This document shows, piece after piece, positions 8,426-19,222 of a stretch of DNA of 64,000 nt. A program made the translations under genes and the position numbers. Numbering within the stretch: position 1 is the stretch's first letter; every line of letters starts with the position of its first letter. Source of the DNA: Anaerolineae bacterium (GTDB lineage: Bacteria > Chloroflexota > Anaerolineae > 4572-78 > J111); the NCBI GenBank assembly GCA_023151115.1, contig JAKLJP010000014.1, positions 108,857 through 172,856 on the forward strand. Reading direction: 5' to 3'. The notes beneath the pieces were generated by a model that did no database searches, had not been told where the DNA came from, and saw only the letters and a list, made by a program, of their open reading frames with translations.

Positions 8426-10168
8426 TCACACCGGGCCCGGCACAGCTACGACCGGAACATGAACGGTAAAGGTTGAACCCCGCCCTGGCTCGCTCTGCAC
8501 CGTAATTTTGCCGCCCATCATCTGGCAAAGCCGCTGGCTGATCACCAAGCCCAGCCCAACGCCGCCATATTTGCGCGTGGTCGAAATATCAGCCTGGGTA
8601 AAAGCCTGAAAAATGTGGTCTACCTGGTTGGGCGTTATCCCGATGCCTGTGTCGGACACTTTGAAAAGGATGAAGTCAGAAGGATGAAGGATGAAATTTT
8701 CACCCTCTTTTTTCATCTTTCCGCCTCGCTCTGCGACCTTCATCCTTTCAACGGTCAGCGTAATTACCCCATTCTCGGTAAACTTGGCCGCATTGCTGAG
8801 CAGATAGAGCAGTACCTGGCGCAGCCTGACCTGATCGGCGTATAGTATGCCCAGGTGGTCGGGGCAGCGTACCTCCAGAGTGTTTCCTTTTTGCTCAACC
8901 AGCGGTTTAACGGTTGTCACTATGTTGTTAACCAACATGCCTAAATCGAAACTTTCTTGATGAAGTTCCAACTGACCGGCTTCGAGTTTAGATAGGTCAA
9001 GCACATCATTAATAATTTGCAGCAGATGGGTGGCGGCTGTATGGATTTTTTTGAGATCAGGGATAAATTCAGCCGGGCCTACCTCCTCGACCTCTTCATA
9101 CAGCAGGCTACTATAGCCGATAATCGCATTGAGCGGCGTCCGCAGTTCATGGCTCATATTGGCCAGAAATTGGCTTTTGGCTCGATTGGCCGCCTCTGCC
9201 GCCTCTTTAGCCCTTTGCAACTCTGTTTCAGTCTGTTTGCGCTGGGTAACGTCTCTGACCACCGTCTGCACCGCCGGTTTGCCGGCGTAGGTTATCGGTG
9301 TAGCTGTAACTTCAACATCTATGATCTGCCCATCGAGCCGGAGGTACTTTTCTTCAAGCAGATTGACCTGCGCCCCTTCTTCCTGCATTTTTCGCACCCG
9401 CAGCGAAACCAATTCACGGTAATCCGGGTGGACAATATCCAAAATGGGCCGGTCTACCAGTTCTTCTAGCGATTTAGCCCCCAGCAGCTTCAGACCGGCT
9501 GGATTTATGTAAACAAAACGCCCTTCGCTGTGAACGGCAATCATCTCCGGTGAAAGTTCAATCAAGCGGCGATAACGCAGTTCGCTTTCCTGGAGGGCCT
9601 CAACCGCCTGCTGGCGTTGGCTTAATTCGCGCTGCATTGCAGTATACAACCGAGCGTTGTCGAGCGCAATTGAGGCCAATTGGGCAAACCGATCCAACAA
9701 CTCCAGTTCATCCTGGCTAAACTGCTGTGGCGAGTCAGGCGTGTAAGCGACGCCCAGCACCCCCACCACTTCCTCCGCCGATTTGAGCGGCAGGCCCACT
9801 ACCGCTCCAACCACATTGTAATCGAAATGGGGGGAGCGTTCAGCCCAGTGATCATAATTATCCACCACCACCAATTGTCCGGTTTGCCATACTTTTCCGG
9901 TTAACCCTTCGCCCGGCATAGAAGTATAGCCCAGATAGTGACGGAACAAACCAATCCCAACCTTGATTTCAACACCGCCCCGCTCCGGCTCGACCAGGCT
10001 CACGTAACCGTGCTCTGTCCCCAGCAGTGGGGCCGCCCTGGTAACAAGGGTTTGCAGGAAATCGGCCAAATCCAGCCGCTTCATCAAAGCCAGGGTGGTT
10101 TCATGCAAGGCTTCAAGATATTCATTTTGCTGACGCAAGGCCAGGTCTTTGGGTTGGCGCTTGGTCAC
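8426..10168 (-). CDS. GAF-PAS sensor histidine kinase, cytosolic
   Basis: 580 residues and no membrane segment. A GAF domain spans about 20-175, a PAS domain about 195-315 (SPEMIAVHSEGRFVYINPAG), then HisKA with phospho-acceptor His340 in [10 protein letters not shown] and HATPase with N box, DTGIGI and GGVGLGL. It should autophosphorylate on His340 and pass phosphate to a receiver; the next gene encodes a lone receiver. The start is GTG at 10168. A stretch of about 27 residues (472-499, VAERGGKMKKEGENF and following) between two strands of the ATPase fold is low-complexity and encoded by a palindromic repeat. The same loop is expanded in the three neighbouring kinases. Confidence 0.93.
   Translation of the reverse strand: MTKRQPKDLALRQQNEYLEALHETTLALMKRLDLADFLQTLVTRAAPLLGTEHGYVSLVEPERGGVEIKVGIGLFRHYLGYTSMPGEGLTGKVWQTGQLVVVDNYDHWAERSPHFDYNVVGAVVGLPLKSAEEVVGVLGVAYTPDSPQQFSQDELELLDRFAQLASIALDNARLYTAMQRELSQRQQAVEALQESELRYRRLIELSPEMIAVHSEGRFVYINPAGLKLLGAKSLEELVDRPILDIVHPDYRELVSLRVRKMQEEGAQVNLLEEKYLRLDGQIIDVEVTATPITYAGKPAVQTVVRDVTQRKQTETELQRAKEAAEAANRAKSQFLANMSHELRTPLNAIIGYSSLLYEEVEEVGPAEFIPDLKKIHTAATHLLQIINDVLDLSKLEAGQLELHQESFDLGMLVNNIVTTVKPLVEQKGNTLEVRCPDHLGILYADQVRLRQVLLYLLSNAAKFTENGVITLTVERMKVAERGGKMKKEGENFILHPSDFILFKVSDTGIGITPNQVDHIFQAFTQADISTTRKYGGVGLGLVISQRLCQMMGGKITVQSEPGRGSTFTVHVPVVAVPGPV
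8655..8755. repeat. Palindromic element in frame inside histidine kinase gene (copy A)
   Basis: A left arm TTGAAAAGGATGAAG faces a right arm CTTCATCCTTTCAA, with further GGATGAAGGATG words between them. The element keeps the reading frame of the 580-residue kinase and falls in the loop between the N-box strand (TLTVER) and the strand carrying DTGIGI. Confidence 0.75.
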
Positions 10169-10199
10169 CGCTACCGCCTCAACTCAGTTGACCGTGTTT

Positions 10200-10460
10200 A
10201 GAGCCTATCCGAAAACCGTAGTATAGCCCCTGGTGAGCGTCTCGGTCGGGCACATAACCCTAAACTACGAGGGTTTTCGGACAGGTTGTTAATCTCAGTT
10301 GAAAATGTAGGACAAGCTGTTACGCTTCGCGTGTCCGGTTTGGGACAAGCTAACAGTTTGTCCTACAACTCATAGACAAATCACTTAAAAGTCATACTAT
10401 CATTGTAGCAGCGACGGCTCCCACGCCGTCGCTTGGCCGGGCGTGGGAGCCCGGCCCGCT
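10200..10460. repeat. Cluster of three hairpins between kinase genes
   Basis: The 325-bp gap between the 1061- and 580-residue kinase genes contains three separate palindromes: CCGAAAACC (10209-10217) with GGTTTTCGG (10272-10280); GTAGGACAAGCTGTTA (10307-10322) with TAACAGTTTGTCCTAC (10351-10366); and GCGACGGC (10411-10418) with GCCGTCGC (10425-10432), the last followed by a GGCGTGGGAGCC copy. No T-run follows, so these are repeat elements rather than clear terminators, though they may lower read-through. Confidence 0.75.
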
Positions 10461-10493
10461 AAAAGATTGTACGATGTTAATCTGCTTTGTCTA

Positions 10494-13400
10494 TCAGTTA
10501 GTCACTTGCACCGTAGCCGGCTGGACAGAGGACGCTACCAAATCACGCACCTGTTGCAACAGCTCTTCGCGGCTGTAAGCCCCTTTTTGCAGAATCTGCG
10601 TCACCGAGCCGTTGAGCTGCTGGCGCTCCAGCTCCGACAAGTTCATGGCTGTTACCACCACCACCGGAATATTTAGCCCTTGAAACTCCTGGCGAAGTTG
10701 GGCCAGAAATTGAAACCCATCCATCTCCGGCATCATTAAATCAAGCAAAATAACCTCGGGGCGACACTCAGCCATTTTCTCCAAAGCAACCCGTCCATTG
10801 CCGGCCTCGACCACCTGCCAGCCTTCTTTCTCCAAAATCCGGCGCATCATCTCGCGGGTTAAGGGGTCGTCTTCGACCAACAGCACGGGACATTCCGGTT
10901 CGCGGCAGCGATATTTATTGAGAACGGTAAGCAAGCGGTTGCGCTCGATGGGTTTGGTCAGGTAGTCCGACGCGCCCAGGGCATAGCCCAGGTTTTTCTC
11001 ATCGACCATGGTCAGCATCACCACTGGAATATCGGCCAGGTCGGGGTCAGCTTTAAGGGCAGTCAGCACGGCCCATCCATCCATGCCCGGCATCATCACA
11101 TCCAGGGTAATGGCGGCGGGGCGCAATTCTTTTGCCAATTGCAGCCCAACCTCCCCACTGGCCGCCAATTGAACCTGGAAGCCTTCTTTAACCAAAAAAC
11201 GTTGCATCAGGTCGCGCACCACCGGGTCGTCGTCAATCACCAGCACCAGGTCTGAGCCGTCCACCGGCCCGGCCCCACCAATATATTCAATCTCAAGCTT
11301 TGGTTCATCAACTTTGGGTTCAAGCACCTGAGCCGGCAGCCAAACAGTAAACGTCGAACCGCGCCCCGGCTCACTTTCCACCTCGATCTCGCCGCCCATC
11401 ATGTGGCAAAAACGGCGGCTGATAGTCAGCCCCAAGCCTGTACCGCCATATTTGCGGGTGGTCGAGGCGTCGGCCTGGGTAAATTCCTGAAACAGGTTCT
11501 CCATTTGTTCAGAAGTCATGCCGATGCCAGTATCGCTGACCCCAAAAATCAGCCACTCTTGGGAAGGATGAGGGCTGAAGGCGGAAGGATGAAGTTCATT
11601 TTCCACTTTTATCGCTCCGCTTTGCGCCTTTCGTCTTTCGACCATGAGGGTGATGGTCCCCCGCTCGGTAAACTTGCTGGCATTGCTTAGCAGGTTAAAG
11701 ATAATTTGGCGCACTTTGGTCAGGTCGGCGTGCATCAGGCCGACATCTTCGGCGCAGTACACTTCGAGGGTGTTGCTATTTTTCTGGATCAGCGGTTGAA
11801 TGGTGGTCACTACATCTCTGATGACCGGAGCCACCTCAAAGCTCTCCAGAAAGAGGTCCATCCGGCCGGCCTCGATTTTGGAAAGGTCCAAAATATCGCT
11901 GATAAGGGCTAATAAATGTTTACCGGCCGAGTTGATTTTCTGCAAATCGGGCACAAACTCATCCTGGCCCAAATCCTCCAACTCTTCCTGTAACATCTCG
12001 CTGTACCCGATAATAGCGTTGAGCGGTGTACGCAGTTCGTGGCTCATATTGGCCAAAAAGACCGACTTGGCCCGGTTGGCTTCCAATGCCTGGTCGCGGG
12101 CCAGGGCGAGTTCCTCGGCGGCTCGTTTGCGCTCGGTGATGTCGCGCAAAACACCAATAAAATGTTGCTGCTCACCCAGCCGCATCTGGCTCAGCGATAA
12201 CTCCAGGGGGAAATATTTGCTGTTCTTATGCCGTCCCACCGCTTCGATTTCCTGGGCTATCCCGGCGTCCTTTTGCTCAGGCCAGCGATTTTTATCAAAC
12301 AGTTGGTCCCCCTGCCTCGATTGAGGCGTTTCAGGGATGAGCATTGTAATCGGTTGGCCGATGACCTCAGCCGCTTGATACCCAAAGATTCGTTCAGCCG
12401 CCGGATTTAAAGACTCGATGATAAACTGTTCGTCGGTAGTAATGATACCATCGGCAGCATTATCCAAAACTGCCTGGCGTTGGGTGCTGGCCAAAACCAG
12501 GGCGCTGGCAATTTGATTGAAAGAGATGGCTACTTGGCCCAACTCGTCCCGGTTTTCCAGAGTAACCATGCTGGTCACTCCGCCGTTGACCATGCGCTTT
12601 GATACTTCGTCGAGGTTGGAGACGGTACGCATGACCGCCAGATAAAACCCAACCCACAAGTAAGCCACCAAAACCAAACCCATGATCGTGACCCCGCTAA
12701 CCAAATACTTACTGCGGGCAAAGCCGTCAATGCGGGCCTGTAGCAGACCATCCAACGCTACCACAGTTTGATCCCACAGCTTAAAGCTGGCTTCCAGGGC
12801 CGTATTATTCAGGGTGGTGTAAGCCTCAGGAGTAATCTCTAACTGCGCTGAGTTGATGATATCTCGATTAAGCGTTTCTAAAAACACTTCATTAATGCTC
12901 ACAAATTGCTGGAGGGGGGCAATTAAGGCTGGCTCCAGGTTCTGAGCCGGATTATTCTGGAAAGCTACTCCTAAGCCATTGCGGGTGGTATTTACATTAG
13001 ACTGAACCAGGCCCCCCAAAACAATCAATTGGGCTTTTTCATCGGGGGTGAGATTTTGTTGTTGGACAACTTGTTGGCCTAACAAGCCCGTCTCAGCCAG
13101 CAAATCCTGATTTTCGGGGAGTTTGAGGAGAATGGTGTCCATCAAATAGTAGCTGTCAAGGTCAGGGTCGAGGATTAGATTGGAGGTATCGCCCACCAGG
13201 GAAATCAGGGCCCGAATATCGGCAATGAATTTTGCATACAGGTCGTCGCTGACCTGCCTATCCTGGCCCAGCTCGTTACTGCGCAAATTCTGCCAACTGG
13301 CCTGAAGCACCCGAAATTTGGTTGTTGTTTGTAAGGTTTGGCCAAACTGCCGGTTGACTGCTTCCAGGGCCTCAAAATCCGCGTCAATTTTAGTTTGACT

Positions 13401-13679
13401 CTTTTGGAGATCAGCCTCAAGGGCGGTATGGCCACTCAAATATTCGTGGATCAGTAAGCGGCGCTGCAAGGTGTGTTCGAGCAATTGGCGCATCGCACGC
13501 AGATAAGCGTTGCCGTATATTTCTTTTTGAGCAAAATCAATCCGAGAATTAATTTGGAGAATAAACTGGAACATCACCAGGGCCAGAGGCAGAATGAAAA
13601 GCAGGCTGATGAGCAGAAACTTCTGAGGATATTTGAGCCGGTTCATCAATGCAACAGCGGGGTTAAAAACTCGTTTCAT
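10494..13679 (-). CDS. Membrane hybrid histidine kinase, HAMP-PAS-HK-REC-REC
   Basis: 1061 residues. A membrane helix near 20-43, an all-helical extracytoplasmic sensor of about 275 residues containing [14 protein letters not shown], a second helix near 321-346, HAMP (about 347-400), PAS (about 410-520), HisKA with His547, HATPase (about 650-775), then two receivers with Asp860 ([11 protein letters not shown]) and Asp980 ([11 protein letters not shown]). The second receiver ends [13 protein letters not shown], keeping a lysine but in an unusual context. Two receivers in series suggest a phosphorelay, yet no Hpt domain is seen in the window. Residues about 678-704 are low-complexity and encoded by a repeat element in the HATPase loop. 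A 135-bp AT-rich gap precedes the gene. Confidence 0.93.
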   Translation of the reverse strand: MKRVFNPAVALMNRLKYPQKFLLISLLFILPLALVMFQFILQINSRIDFAQKEIYGNAYLRAMRQLLEHTLQRRLLIHEYLSGHTALEADLQKSQTKIDADFEALEAVNRQFGQTLQTTTKFRVLQASWQNLRSNELGQDRQVSDDLYAKFIADIRALISLVGDTSNLILDPDLDSYYLMDTILLKLPENQDLLAETGLLGQQVVQQQNLTPDEKAQLIVLGGLVQSNVNTTRNGLGVAFQNNPAQNLEPALIAPLQQFVSINEVFLETLNRDIINSAQLEITPEAYTTLNNTALEASFKLWDQTVVALDGLLQARIDGFARSKYLVSGVTIMGLVLVAYLWVGFYLAVMRTVSNLDEVSKRMVNGGVTSMVTLENRDELGQVAISFNQIASALVLASTQRQAVLDNAADGIITTDEQFIIESLNPAAERIFGYQAAEVIGQPITMLIPETPQSRQGDQLFDKNRWPEQKDAGIAQEIEAVGRHKNSKYFPLELSLSQMRLGEQQHFIGVLRDITERKRAAEELALARDQALEANRAKSVFLANMSHELRTPLNAIIGYSEMLQEELEDLGQDEFVPDLQKINSAGKHLLALISDILDLSKIEAGRMDLFLESFEVAPVIRDVVTTIQPLIQKNSNTLEVYCAEDVGLMHADLTKVRQIIFNLLSNASKFTERGTITLMVERRKAQSGAIKVENELHPSAFSPHPSQEWLIFGVSDTGIGMTSEQMENLFQEFTQADASTTRKYGGTGLGLTISRRFCHMMGGEIEVESEPGRGSTFTVWLPAQVLEPKVDEPKLEIEYIGGAGPVDGSDLVLVIDDDPVVRDLMQRFLVKEGFQVQLAASGEVGLQLAKELRPAAITLDVMMPGMDGWAVLTALKADPDLADIPVVMLTMVDEKNLGYALGASDYLTKPIERNRLLTVLNKYRCREPECPVLLVEDDPLTREMMRRILEKEGWQVVEAGNGRVALEKMAECRPEVILLDLMMPEMDGFQFLAQLRQEFQGLNIPVVVVTAMNLSELERQQLNGSVTQILQKGAYSREELLQQVRDLVASSVQPATVQVTN
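11560..11650. repeat. Palindromic element in frame inside histidine kinase gene (copy B)
   Basis: GGAAGGATGAGGGCTGAAGG and GCGGAAGGATGAAG words face CTCCGCTTTGCGCC and TTTCGTCTTTCG words. The GGAAGGATGAAG word is shared with copy A. The position in the HATPase domain, between VERR and VSDTGIGM, is the same as in the other kinases. Confidence 0.7.
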
Positions 13680-13814
13680 ATTTTTAATTTGCCCTGGCCT
13701 AAACTATTTTGACCCAAACAAAATAACATAAGAAAATATAAATTAAACGTGGAAATGGTGAGAAAATCGTTAGAAAAAGCAAAAAGCCTTCACCTGGCCC
13801 TGCCGACTGCGGCT
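13680..13814. other. AT-rich spacer between two hybrid kinase genes
   Basis: 135 bp. The part next to the 1061-residue kinase is strongly AT-rich on the minus strand (TTTATATTTTCTTATG) and could hold a secondary promoter; no clear hexamer pair was found. No gene or terminator is seen. Confidence 0.4.
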
Positions 13815-16800
13815 TCATGACAGCGGGCCGGTCAACTCTGGCTGTAAACAACTCAGCACCAACTGCCTTACTTCCTCCAACAATTCATCGCGGCTGTACG
13901 CCCCTTTTTGTAAAATCTGGGTCACAGAACCGTTTAGGCGCTGCCGATCCTCCGGGGTCAGGTCCATCGCCGTGACGACCACCACCGGGATCGTTCGCCA
14001 GGCTGTGTTTTGCCGGAGTTCGGTCAAAAATTCAAAGCCATCCATCTCCGGCATCATCAAATCCAGTAAAATTAATTCCGGCCGGCTTTCGGCCATTCGA
14101 GCCAGGCCCTCACGCCCGTTTTCGGCTTCGGCTACGGTCCAGCCCTCTTTTTCCAGCATGCGGCGCATCATTTCCCGCGTGGTGACATCATCCTCAACCA
14201 GCAGCACCGAGCAGCGCGGCGCTTCGCAGCGATATTTGCTCAACAGGGCCGACAGCCGCCCCCGGTCAATGGGTTTGGTCAAATACTCCGCCGCCCCCAG
14301 GGCATAGCCAAAATTTTTGTCGTCCACCATGGTCAGCATAATCACCGGAATATGGGCCAACTCCGGGTCGGCTTTGAGTGTGGTCAGCACGGCCCAGCCG
14401 TCCATGCCCGGCATCATCACATCCAGGGTAATTGCCGCCGGCTTGAGGCGGCGGGCCAGGGCCAGGCCGACTTCACCGCTGCTGGCCGTCTCGACCCAAA
14501 ACCCTTCTTTGCTCAAAAAACGACGCATGAGGTCATGCACAGCGGGGTCATCGTCAACAACCAAAATTGTGGTAGCTTCAACCGGCTTTGACCGGCTCAA
14601 ACCGCGGTTGAATTCGTCTGTAGGAAACAACGGGCCTGTCACCTCCGGTTTCGATTCAGCTACTTCAGCCGGCAGCCAGATGGTAAAGGTTGACCCCTGG
14701 CCGGCCACACTTTGCACGGCAATATCGCCGCCCATCATCTGGCAAAACCGCCGGGTAATCGCCAGCCCCAGGCCGGTGCCGCCATACTTGCGGGTGGTCG
14801 AAGCATCCGCCTGGACAAATGCCTCAAACAGCTTATCTACCTGATCTGGACTCATGCCAATACCGGTATCACTGATGGTGAATACCAACCAGTCTTGAGC
14901 AGAGGAGCGGGGGAGCAGGGGGGCAGGGGGGAGATAATCTCCTCCGCTCCTCCGCTCCTCTGCCCCCCTGCTCGCTATTTCACGACTAACCTCAAGCCTG
15001 ATCACTCCTTGCTGGGTAAATTTGCTGGCGTTGCTCAACAGGTTAAAGAGGGATTGCCTTACTTTGGTCAGGTCGGCGCGCATGGAGCCAAGATCGGCGG
15101 GGCTATCAACCTCCAAAACATTATTGTTTTTCTCAACCAGCGGTTTGACCGTCAGCGCCACTTCTTGAATGACCTTAGCCACTTCAAACGTTTCAAGATG
15201 AAGCTCCATCCGGCCTGCTTCAATTTTAGAAAGGTCGAGGATATCGTTAATCAGGGCTAATAAATGTTTGCCGGCGGCGTGAATTTTTTCCAGGTCAGCG
15301 GTGAAATGGTTCTGGCCCAGTTCATCGGCTTCCTCCTGCAGCATTTCGCTGTAGCCGATGATGGCATTGAGCGGCGTCCGTAGTTCATGGCTCATATTGG
15401 CCAGAAATTGACTTTTGGCCCGGTTGGCGGTTTCCGCCGCCTCTTTGGCTTTTTGCAAATCGGTTTCGGCTTGTTTGCGTTGGGTAATATCCAGGCTGAT
15501 ACCTAAAATACCCACCACATTGCCCTCGGCATCGTGCAGGGGTGTTTTGCGCGAGAGCACGGTGCGCCGGCCCTGGGGGGTTTCCATCTCTTCTTCCAGG
15601 GTCAGTTCCTCATTCGCTTCCATCACCTGCACGTCGGCCAGACGCAATCCGGCGGCAATATCGGGCGGCAGCAAATCGGCATCTCGATACCCCACCGGGT
15701 TCTGCGACCAATATTGCAGCAGGTCATCATTGGCGCTGGTGTAATAACCGGCCCGGTCTTTGGTAAAAATCCCCACCGGCGCGGCATCGAACAGAATTTT
15801 ATAGCGAGCTTCCGAGGCCCGCAGCGCTTCTTCCGCCCGCTTGCGCTCAATCGCCGCTGCCACCTGGGTCGAGGCCAGCATGAGTATATTTAACTCTTCT
15901 TCTCCCAGGCGCACATTTTCATTGTAGGATTGAACGACAATCACCCCAATGGTCTTATCGTTGGCCCTCAAGGGAACGCCCAGCCAGTCAACGGGTAAAG
16001 CCCCTACCGGCTCTACCTCACCCCGACTAATTAACTCTTGCAGCACCTCGGGCGAGGCCAAAAGCGGTTGTTCGGTGCGCAGTACATAAGCGGTCAACCC
16101 CTTGCCCAGAGGTTCTGGACCGGCCGGAGGTTCGTCGTACTCATCCAAAAAATAGGGATAAGACAATGTTTCTGTAGCGGGGTCGTACAAAGCAATGTAA
16201 AAATTGCGGGCGGGGATCATGCCGCCGACAACACTGTGAATGACCAGAAAAAGTTCTTCCAGTTTTTGGGCCGAGTTAGCCGCTTCGGAAACTCGGTACA
16301 TGGCCGCCCGCACTTTTTCAGACCATTTGCGCTCGGTAATATCAATTAAGATAGCCGCAATGCCGCCATCGTGCGTTTTGTATTCACTAATTTGCAGCCA
16401 GACGCCATTATTCAGCAGCCGTTCTATGGGACCTTGCGGGTTGCGGTGCTGCTCAACCCGCTGGCGGACCCACTCGTCAATCCAGCCGGAAGCTTCAGGA
16501 TAATGTCCTCGCTCAGCCGCCGTGCGCACCAGGTCTTCAAAATAAACACCGGGCACAATCAGATCGGCATTCTCGGCCCACATATCACGATATTTGTTGT
16601 TACAGAGAACCAGGCGGTCGTTGCCATCATACAGGGAAAAACCGGCGGGCATACTCTCGATAGCCTCAAACAGGCGCGTCTGGGCCACTGCGGCCTGGGT
16701 TTCCAAACTCTCCACCAATTCGTTAATTCGTCCAGCCATGGTATTAAAGGTCTCAGCCAACTGGCCTAACTCATCCCCGCGCTGCATATCCACCCGCGCC

Positions 16801-17846
16801 TCCAGGTGGCCTTGCTGTAGTTCCAGGGCCGTATTTTTTAACTTGAGTACATTACGGGTGATACTGTGGTTAAGGAGCAAACCAATAAGGGCAGCCAAGA
16901 CCACCGCCGACAGGACAGCTCCGGTTAAAAATGCTGTGGCCGCACGGCTGGTCAAGGTAATTTGCTGGCGAGCCTGTTCCACTTCGGTCTCAACCAGGGC
17001 AATTAGCTGGTTAAAAATGGGTTCCAACGCTGTTGCTTGCAAATCAAAGCCACTGCGCAGGTTCCGAATCTGGTTATCCTGGGTCAGCAACTCCTGGGCA
17101 ACTGACTCATAGGTAGCTAAATACTCCAGGGCCAGTTTCTTTTGGGCGGCGGCCAATTGGGGCGACAGTTCAATTGCCTCACGCAGCGGGGCCATCAGTT
17201 GGCGGGCGGCGGCCAGCCGGGAAATCTGGCGAGTCAGCAGATATTCCTTTTCAGAAGTCCGAATTTGCCAATAGAGGCTGGCTAAAACCGGATCGTCAAC
17301 TTCCTCAACCGCGTTCCGTAATAAAGTCGCCTGCTGCTCCAGACGAGCCAGGACGCCGGTATTTCGAGCCTCTAACTCGGCCACCAGACTCACGGCTTCC
17401 TCAAAATTGGCTGCATACAGCTTAACCAGGGGGATATAATCGGCCAGGCTGGCGCTGTTTTGCTGCAAGGCGGCGCTAACATTGGCGCTGACCGTTAGCT
17501 CTTCTAATTTGGCGCTGTCGGCAACCACCTTTTGAATCTGGCGCCGATGCGCCTGGATGGTATTTTGGGCGGAATTAGTTAGGTTCGCCTCCGGCTGCCG
17601 TTGAAAAAACTCTTTTTCAATACGGCGGGCCGCTTGCAAAGCGCCCGCCATTTCCAAAACTAACTGTTGAGTCTGCATACTGGTGACCAACGTCGTTTCA
17701 GTCTGCTGGCGGACAGTTCGTAAAGCCCAGAAGCTGGTCAATGCGACCAGCATAATCAGGATCAAAAACAGGCTAAAGGCCAGGGCAAATTTATAGGTGA
17801 TACTTAACTTCCGCCAGTAGGTCAGGACAGATTGAAGGAGCGGCAT
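13815..17846 (-). CDS. Hybrid histidine kinase with helical periplasmic sensor, HAMP-PAS-GAF-PAS-HK-REC-REC
   Basis: About 1343 residues. One membrane helix near 17-42, a roughly 260-residue all-helical sensor, and a second helix near 300-325 ([20 protein letters not shown]) are followed by HAMP, PAS (about 390-505), GAF (about 520-685), PAS (about 690-795), HisKA with His820, HATPase, and receivers with Asp1142 and Asp1262. The size and helical nature of the sensor resemble helical bimodular domains such as TorS, which binds a periplasmic binding protein. The sugar-binding lipoprotein gene lies immediately upstream. I chose ATG at 17846 because GGAG lies six bases before it; a GTG at 17858 would add four residues. 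Residues about 953-982 derive from an in-frame palindrome. Confidence 0.93.
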   Translation of the reverse strand: MPLLQSVLTYWRKLSITYKFALAFSLFLILIMLVALTSFWALRTVRQQTETTLVTSMQTQQLVLEMAGALQAARRIEKEFFQRQPEANLTNSAQNTIQAHRRQIQKVVADSAKLEELTVSANVSAALQQNSASLADYIPLVKLYAANFEEAVSLVAELEARNTGVLARLEQQATLLRNAVEEVDDPVLASLYWQIRTSEKEYLLTRQISRLAAARQLMAPLREAIELSPQLAAAQKKLALEYLATYESVAQELLTQDNQIRNLRSGFDLQATALEPIFNQLIALVETEVEQARQQITLTSRAATAFLTGAVLSAVVLAALIGLLLNHSITRNVLKLKNTALELQQGHLEARVDMQRGDELGQLAETFNTMAGRINELVESLETQAAVAQTRLFEAIESMPAGFSLYDGNDRLVLCNNKYRDMWAENADLIVPGVYFEDLVRTAAERGHYPEASGWIDEWVRQRVEQHRNPQGPIERLLNNGVWLQISEYKTHDGGIAAILIDITERKWSEKVRAAMYRVSEAANSAQKLEELFLVIHSVVGGMIPARNFYIALYDPATETLSYPYFLDEYDEPPAGPEPLGKGLTAYVLRTEQPLLASPEVLQELISRGEVEPVGALPVDWLGVPLRANDKTIGVIVVQSYNENVRLGEEELNILMLASTQVAAAIERKRAEEALRASEARYKILFDAAPVGIFTKDRAGYYTSANDDLLQYWSQNPVGYRDADLLPPDIAAGLRLADVQVMEANEELTLEEEMETPQGRRTVLSRKTPLHDAEGNVVGILGISLDITQRKQAETDLQKAKEAAETANRAKSQFLANMSHELRTPLNAIIGYSEMLQEEADELGQNHFTADLEKIHAAGKHLLALINDILDLSKIEAGRMELHLETFEVAKVIQEVALTVKPLVEKNNNVLEVDSPADLGSMRADLTKVRQSLFNLLSNASKFTQQGVIRLEVSREIASRGAEERRSGGDYLPPAPLLPRSSAQDWLVFTISDTGIGMSPDQVDKLFEAFVQADASTTRKYGGTGLGLAITRRFCQMMGGDIAVQSVAGQGSTFTIWLPAEVAESKPEVTGPLFPTDEFNRGLSRSKPVEATTILVVDDDPAVHDLMRRFLSKEGFWVETASSGEVGLALARRLKPAAITLDVMMPGMDGWAVLTTLKADPELAHIPVIMLTMVDDKNFGYALGAAEYLTKPIDRGRLSALLSKYRCEAPRCSVLLVEDDVTTREMMRRMLEKEGWTVAEAENGREGLARMAESRPELILLDLMMPEMDGFEFLTELRQNTAWRTIPVVVVTAMDLTPEDRQRLNGSVTQILQKGAYSRDELLEEVRQLVLSCLQPELTGPLS
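14895..14990. repeat. Palindromic element in frame inside histidine kinase gene (copy C)
   Basis: A G-rich left arm with GAGCAGAGGAGCGGGGGAGC and GCAGGGGGGCAGGGGGGAG is followed by a C-rich right arm of CTCCTCCGCTCCTCCGCTCC and TCTGCCCCCCTGCTCGC, so the two arms pair around GATAATC. It keeps frame and occupies the same HATPase loop as copies A, B and D. A related AGGGGAGCAGGGGAGCGGGG word occurs in the giant kinase gene near 58870. Confidence 0.85.
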
Positions 17847-17867
17847 GCGATTCTCCACAAATACCTT

Positions 17868-19199
17868 CTACGGTTTAAAAAGCTCAAGTCGGCTGTTTTC
17901 GGTTTTCCGCAAGATGTTCATATAGTTTTCCGGGCGAGCCATAAATTCTGAGAAGGCATTCAGACCGGCTTCGGCCATCGGTGGCGGGGTAGCTAAATCA
18001 TAATTAAAAGCAAACGTATCGGCCTGGGCCACATCTTTTAAAACGCGCTGGATCAAGGGGTCATAACTGGTCGGGTCTACTTTGCTGCTGGGCGGCAAGG
18101 CTCCCTGCCCCTGGGTCCAGATAAGTTGAGGTTCCGTTGAAGCCAAAAAGGTTAAAAATTGGCGGGCGGCGGTGGGGTGAAGCGCCCCTTTGGCCATGAC
18201 AAACCCATCAATCGGCCCCAACGCGGCCATTGGTACGCCTGAGTCTACCGTAGGAAAGGCAAAATAATCGTAATCCTTTTCCGGCTCAAAGGCAGCATTA
18301 TCTTTGTAATAGCCGGTAATCCACGTACCCATCAAGGTCATGGCCGCTTGACCCCGCGCCACTGCATCAGCCGCCTCAGCCCAATCGTAGGCGTTGGCAT
18401 CGGGATAAAAATAGTCGGCCTCAACCAGTTCTTTCCAAAGTTCCAGCACCCGCACCACTTCGGGATCGGTATAGGATTTTTTACCGGCCATCAGGTCCGC
18501 CCGATAGGCCGGACCCGCTGTGCGCAGAATCAAATAATCAAACCAAAATTGGGCCGGCCAGCGCTCGCGCGAGCCTAAAGCGAAGGCCGGGATGCCGGCC
18601 TGCTTGAATTTGGCCGCCACACTTTTTAACTCATCCCAGGTGGTTGGCGGCGCCGCGCCGACCGTATCAAAAAGCTGTTTATTATAGAAGAAAGCAACGT
18701 AATGATAGCCAATCGGTATAAAATATTTCTGGCCGTTATAAGTGGCTCCGGCGGCAATACTGGACGGGAAGACTTCATCCAGCTTATTTTCAACCCACAA
18801 ATCATCAATCGGCTGCAAATAGTTCGCATCCACCACAAACTGCACTCGCGCCCCGGCCCAGTAAGAGAATACATCCGGCTGGTTCTCGCCGGCTAACAAG
18901 GCCGGAATAGTGACCTTGTAGGCTTCGTGATCCATCGGATTGCGCAGCGGTTCGATATTAGGGTGCTCCTTTTGAAATTGAGCAATCACCTTGTCCATCG
19001 AGTTCCGCCCCAGGGTATCATTGAAGTAATGAAAAATGCTGAGCTGGGAATCGGTTGGTTGGCTGGCTGTTTCGGCTGAACCGCTCTCTTTACCCGGTGA
19101 CGGCTCAACTTGCGGCAGGCAGCCCGGCAGCGCCAGGCTGAAAACCATCAGCAAAATCAAGAATTTTAGCGGTGTGTTCGGGGAAGTTGAGCCTAACAT
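17868..19199 (-). CDS. Sugar-type ABC extracellular solute-binding lipoprotein in a kinase operon
   Basis: 443 residues. The N-terminus has a lipoprotein signal peptide ending LALPGC, so Cys27 is the probable lipidated residue. The body matches family 1 extracellular solute-binding proteins: FHYFNDTLGRNSMDKVIAQF, PDVFSYWAGA, TTWDELKSVAAKFKQAG, GQAAMTLMGTWITGYY and DGFVMAKGALHP. These usually deliver sugars to ABC permeases, but no permease or ATPase gene lies nearby. Instead it is flanked at 9-21 bp and 23 bp by two histidine kinase genes on the same strand, so a role as ligand-sensing partner of a kinase is likely. The start ATG has GAGG seven bases upstream. Confidence 0.9.
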   Translation of the reverse strand: MLGSTSPNTPLKFLILLMVFSLALPGCLPQVEPSPGKESGSAETASQPTDSQLSIFHYFNDTLGRNSMDKVIAQFQKEHPNIEPLRNPMDHEAYKVTIPALLAGENQPDVFSYWAGARVQFVVDANYLQPIDDLWVENKLDEVFPSSIAAGATYNGQKYFIPIGYHYVAFFYNKQLFDTVGAAPPTTWDELKSVAAKFKQAGIPAFALGSRERWPAQFWFDYLILRTAGPAYRADLMAGKKSYTDPEVVRVLELWKELVEADYFYPDANAYDWAEAADAVARGQAAMTLMGTWITGYYKDNAAFEPEKDYDYFAFPTVDSGVPMAALGPIDGFVMAKGALHPTAARQFLTFLASTEPQLIWTQGQGALPPSSKVDPTSYDPLIQRVLKDVAQADTFAFNYDLATPPPMAEAGLNAFSEFMARPENYMNILRKTENSRLELFKP

Positions 19200-19222
19200 A
19201 GTTACCTCTTCATTGCGGATGG

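Noticed and set aside
10200..10460. Hairpin cluster considered as a CRISPR array or tRNA
   Set aside because: The three palindromes differ in sequence, there is no regular repeat-spacer spacing, and no cloverleaf with a CCA-ready end could be drawn.
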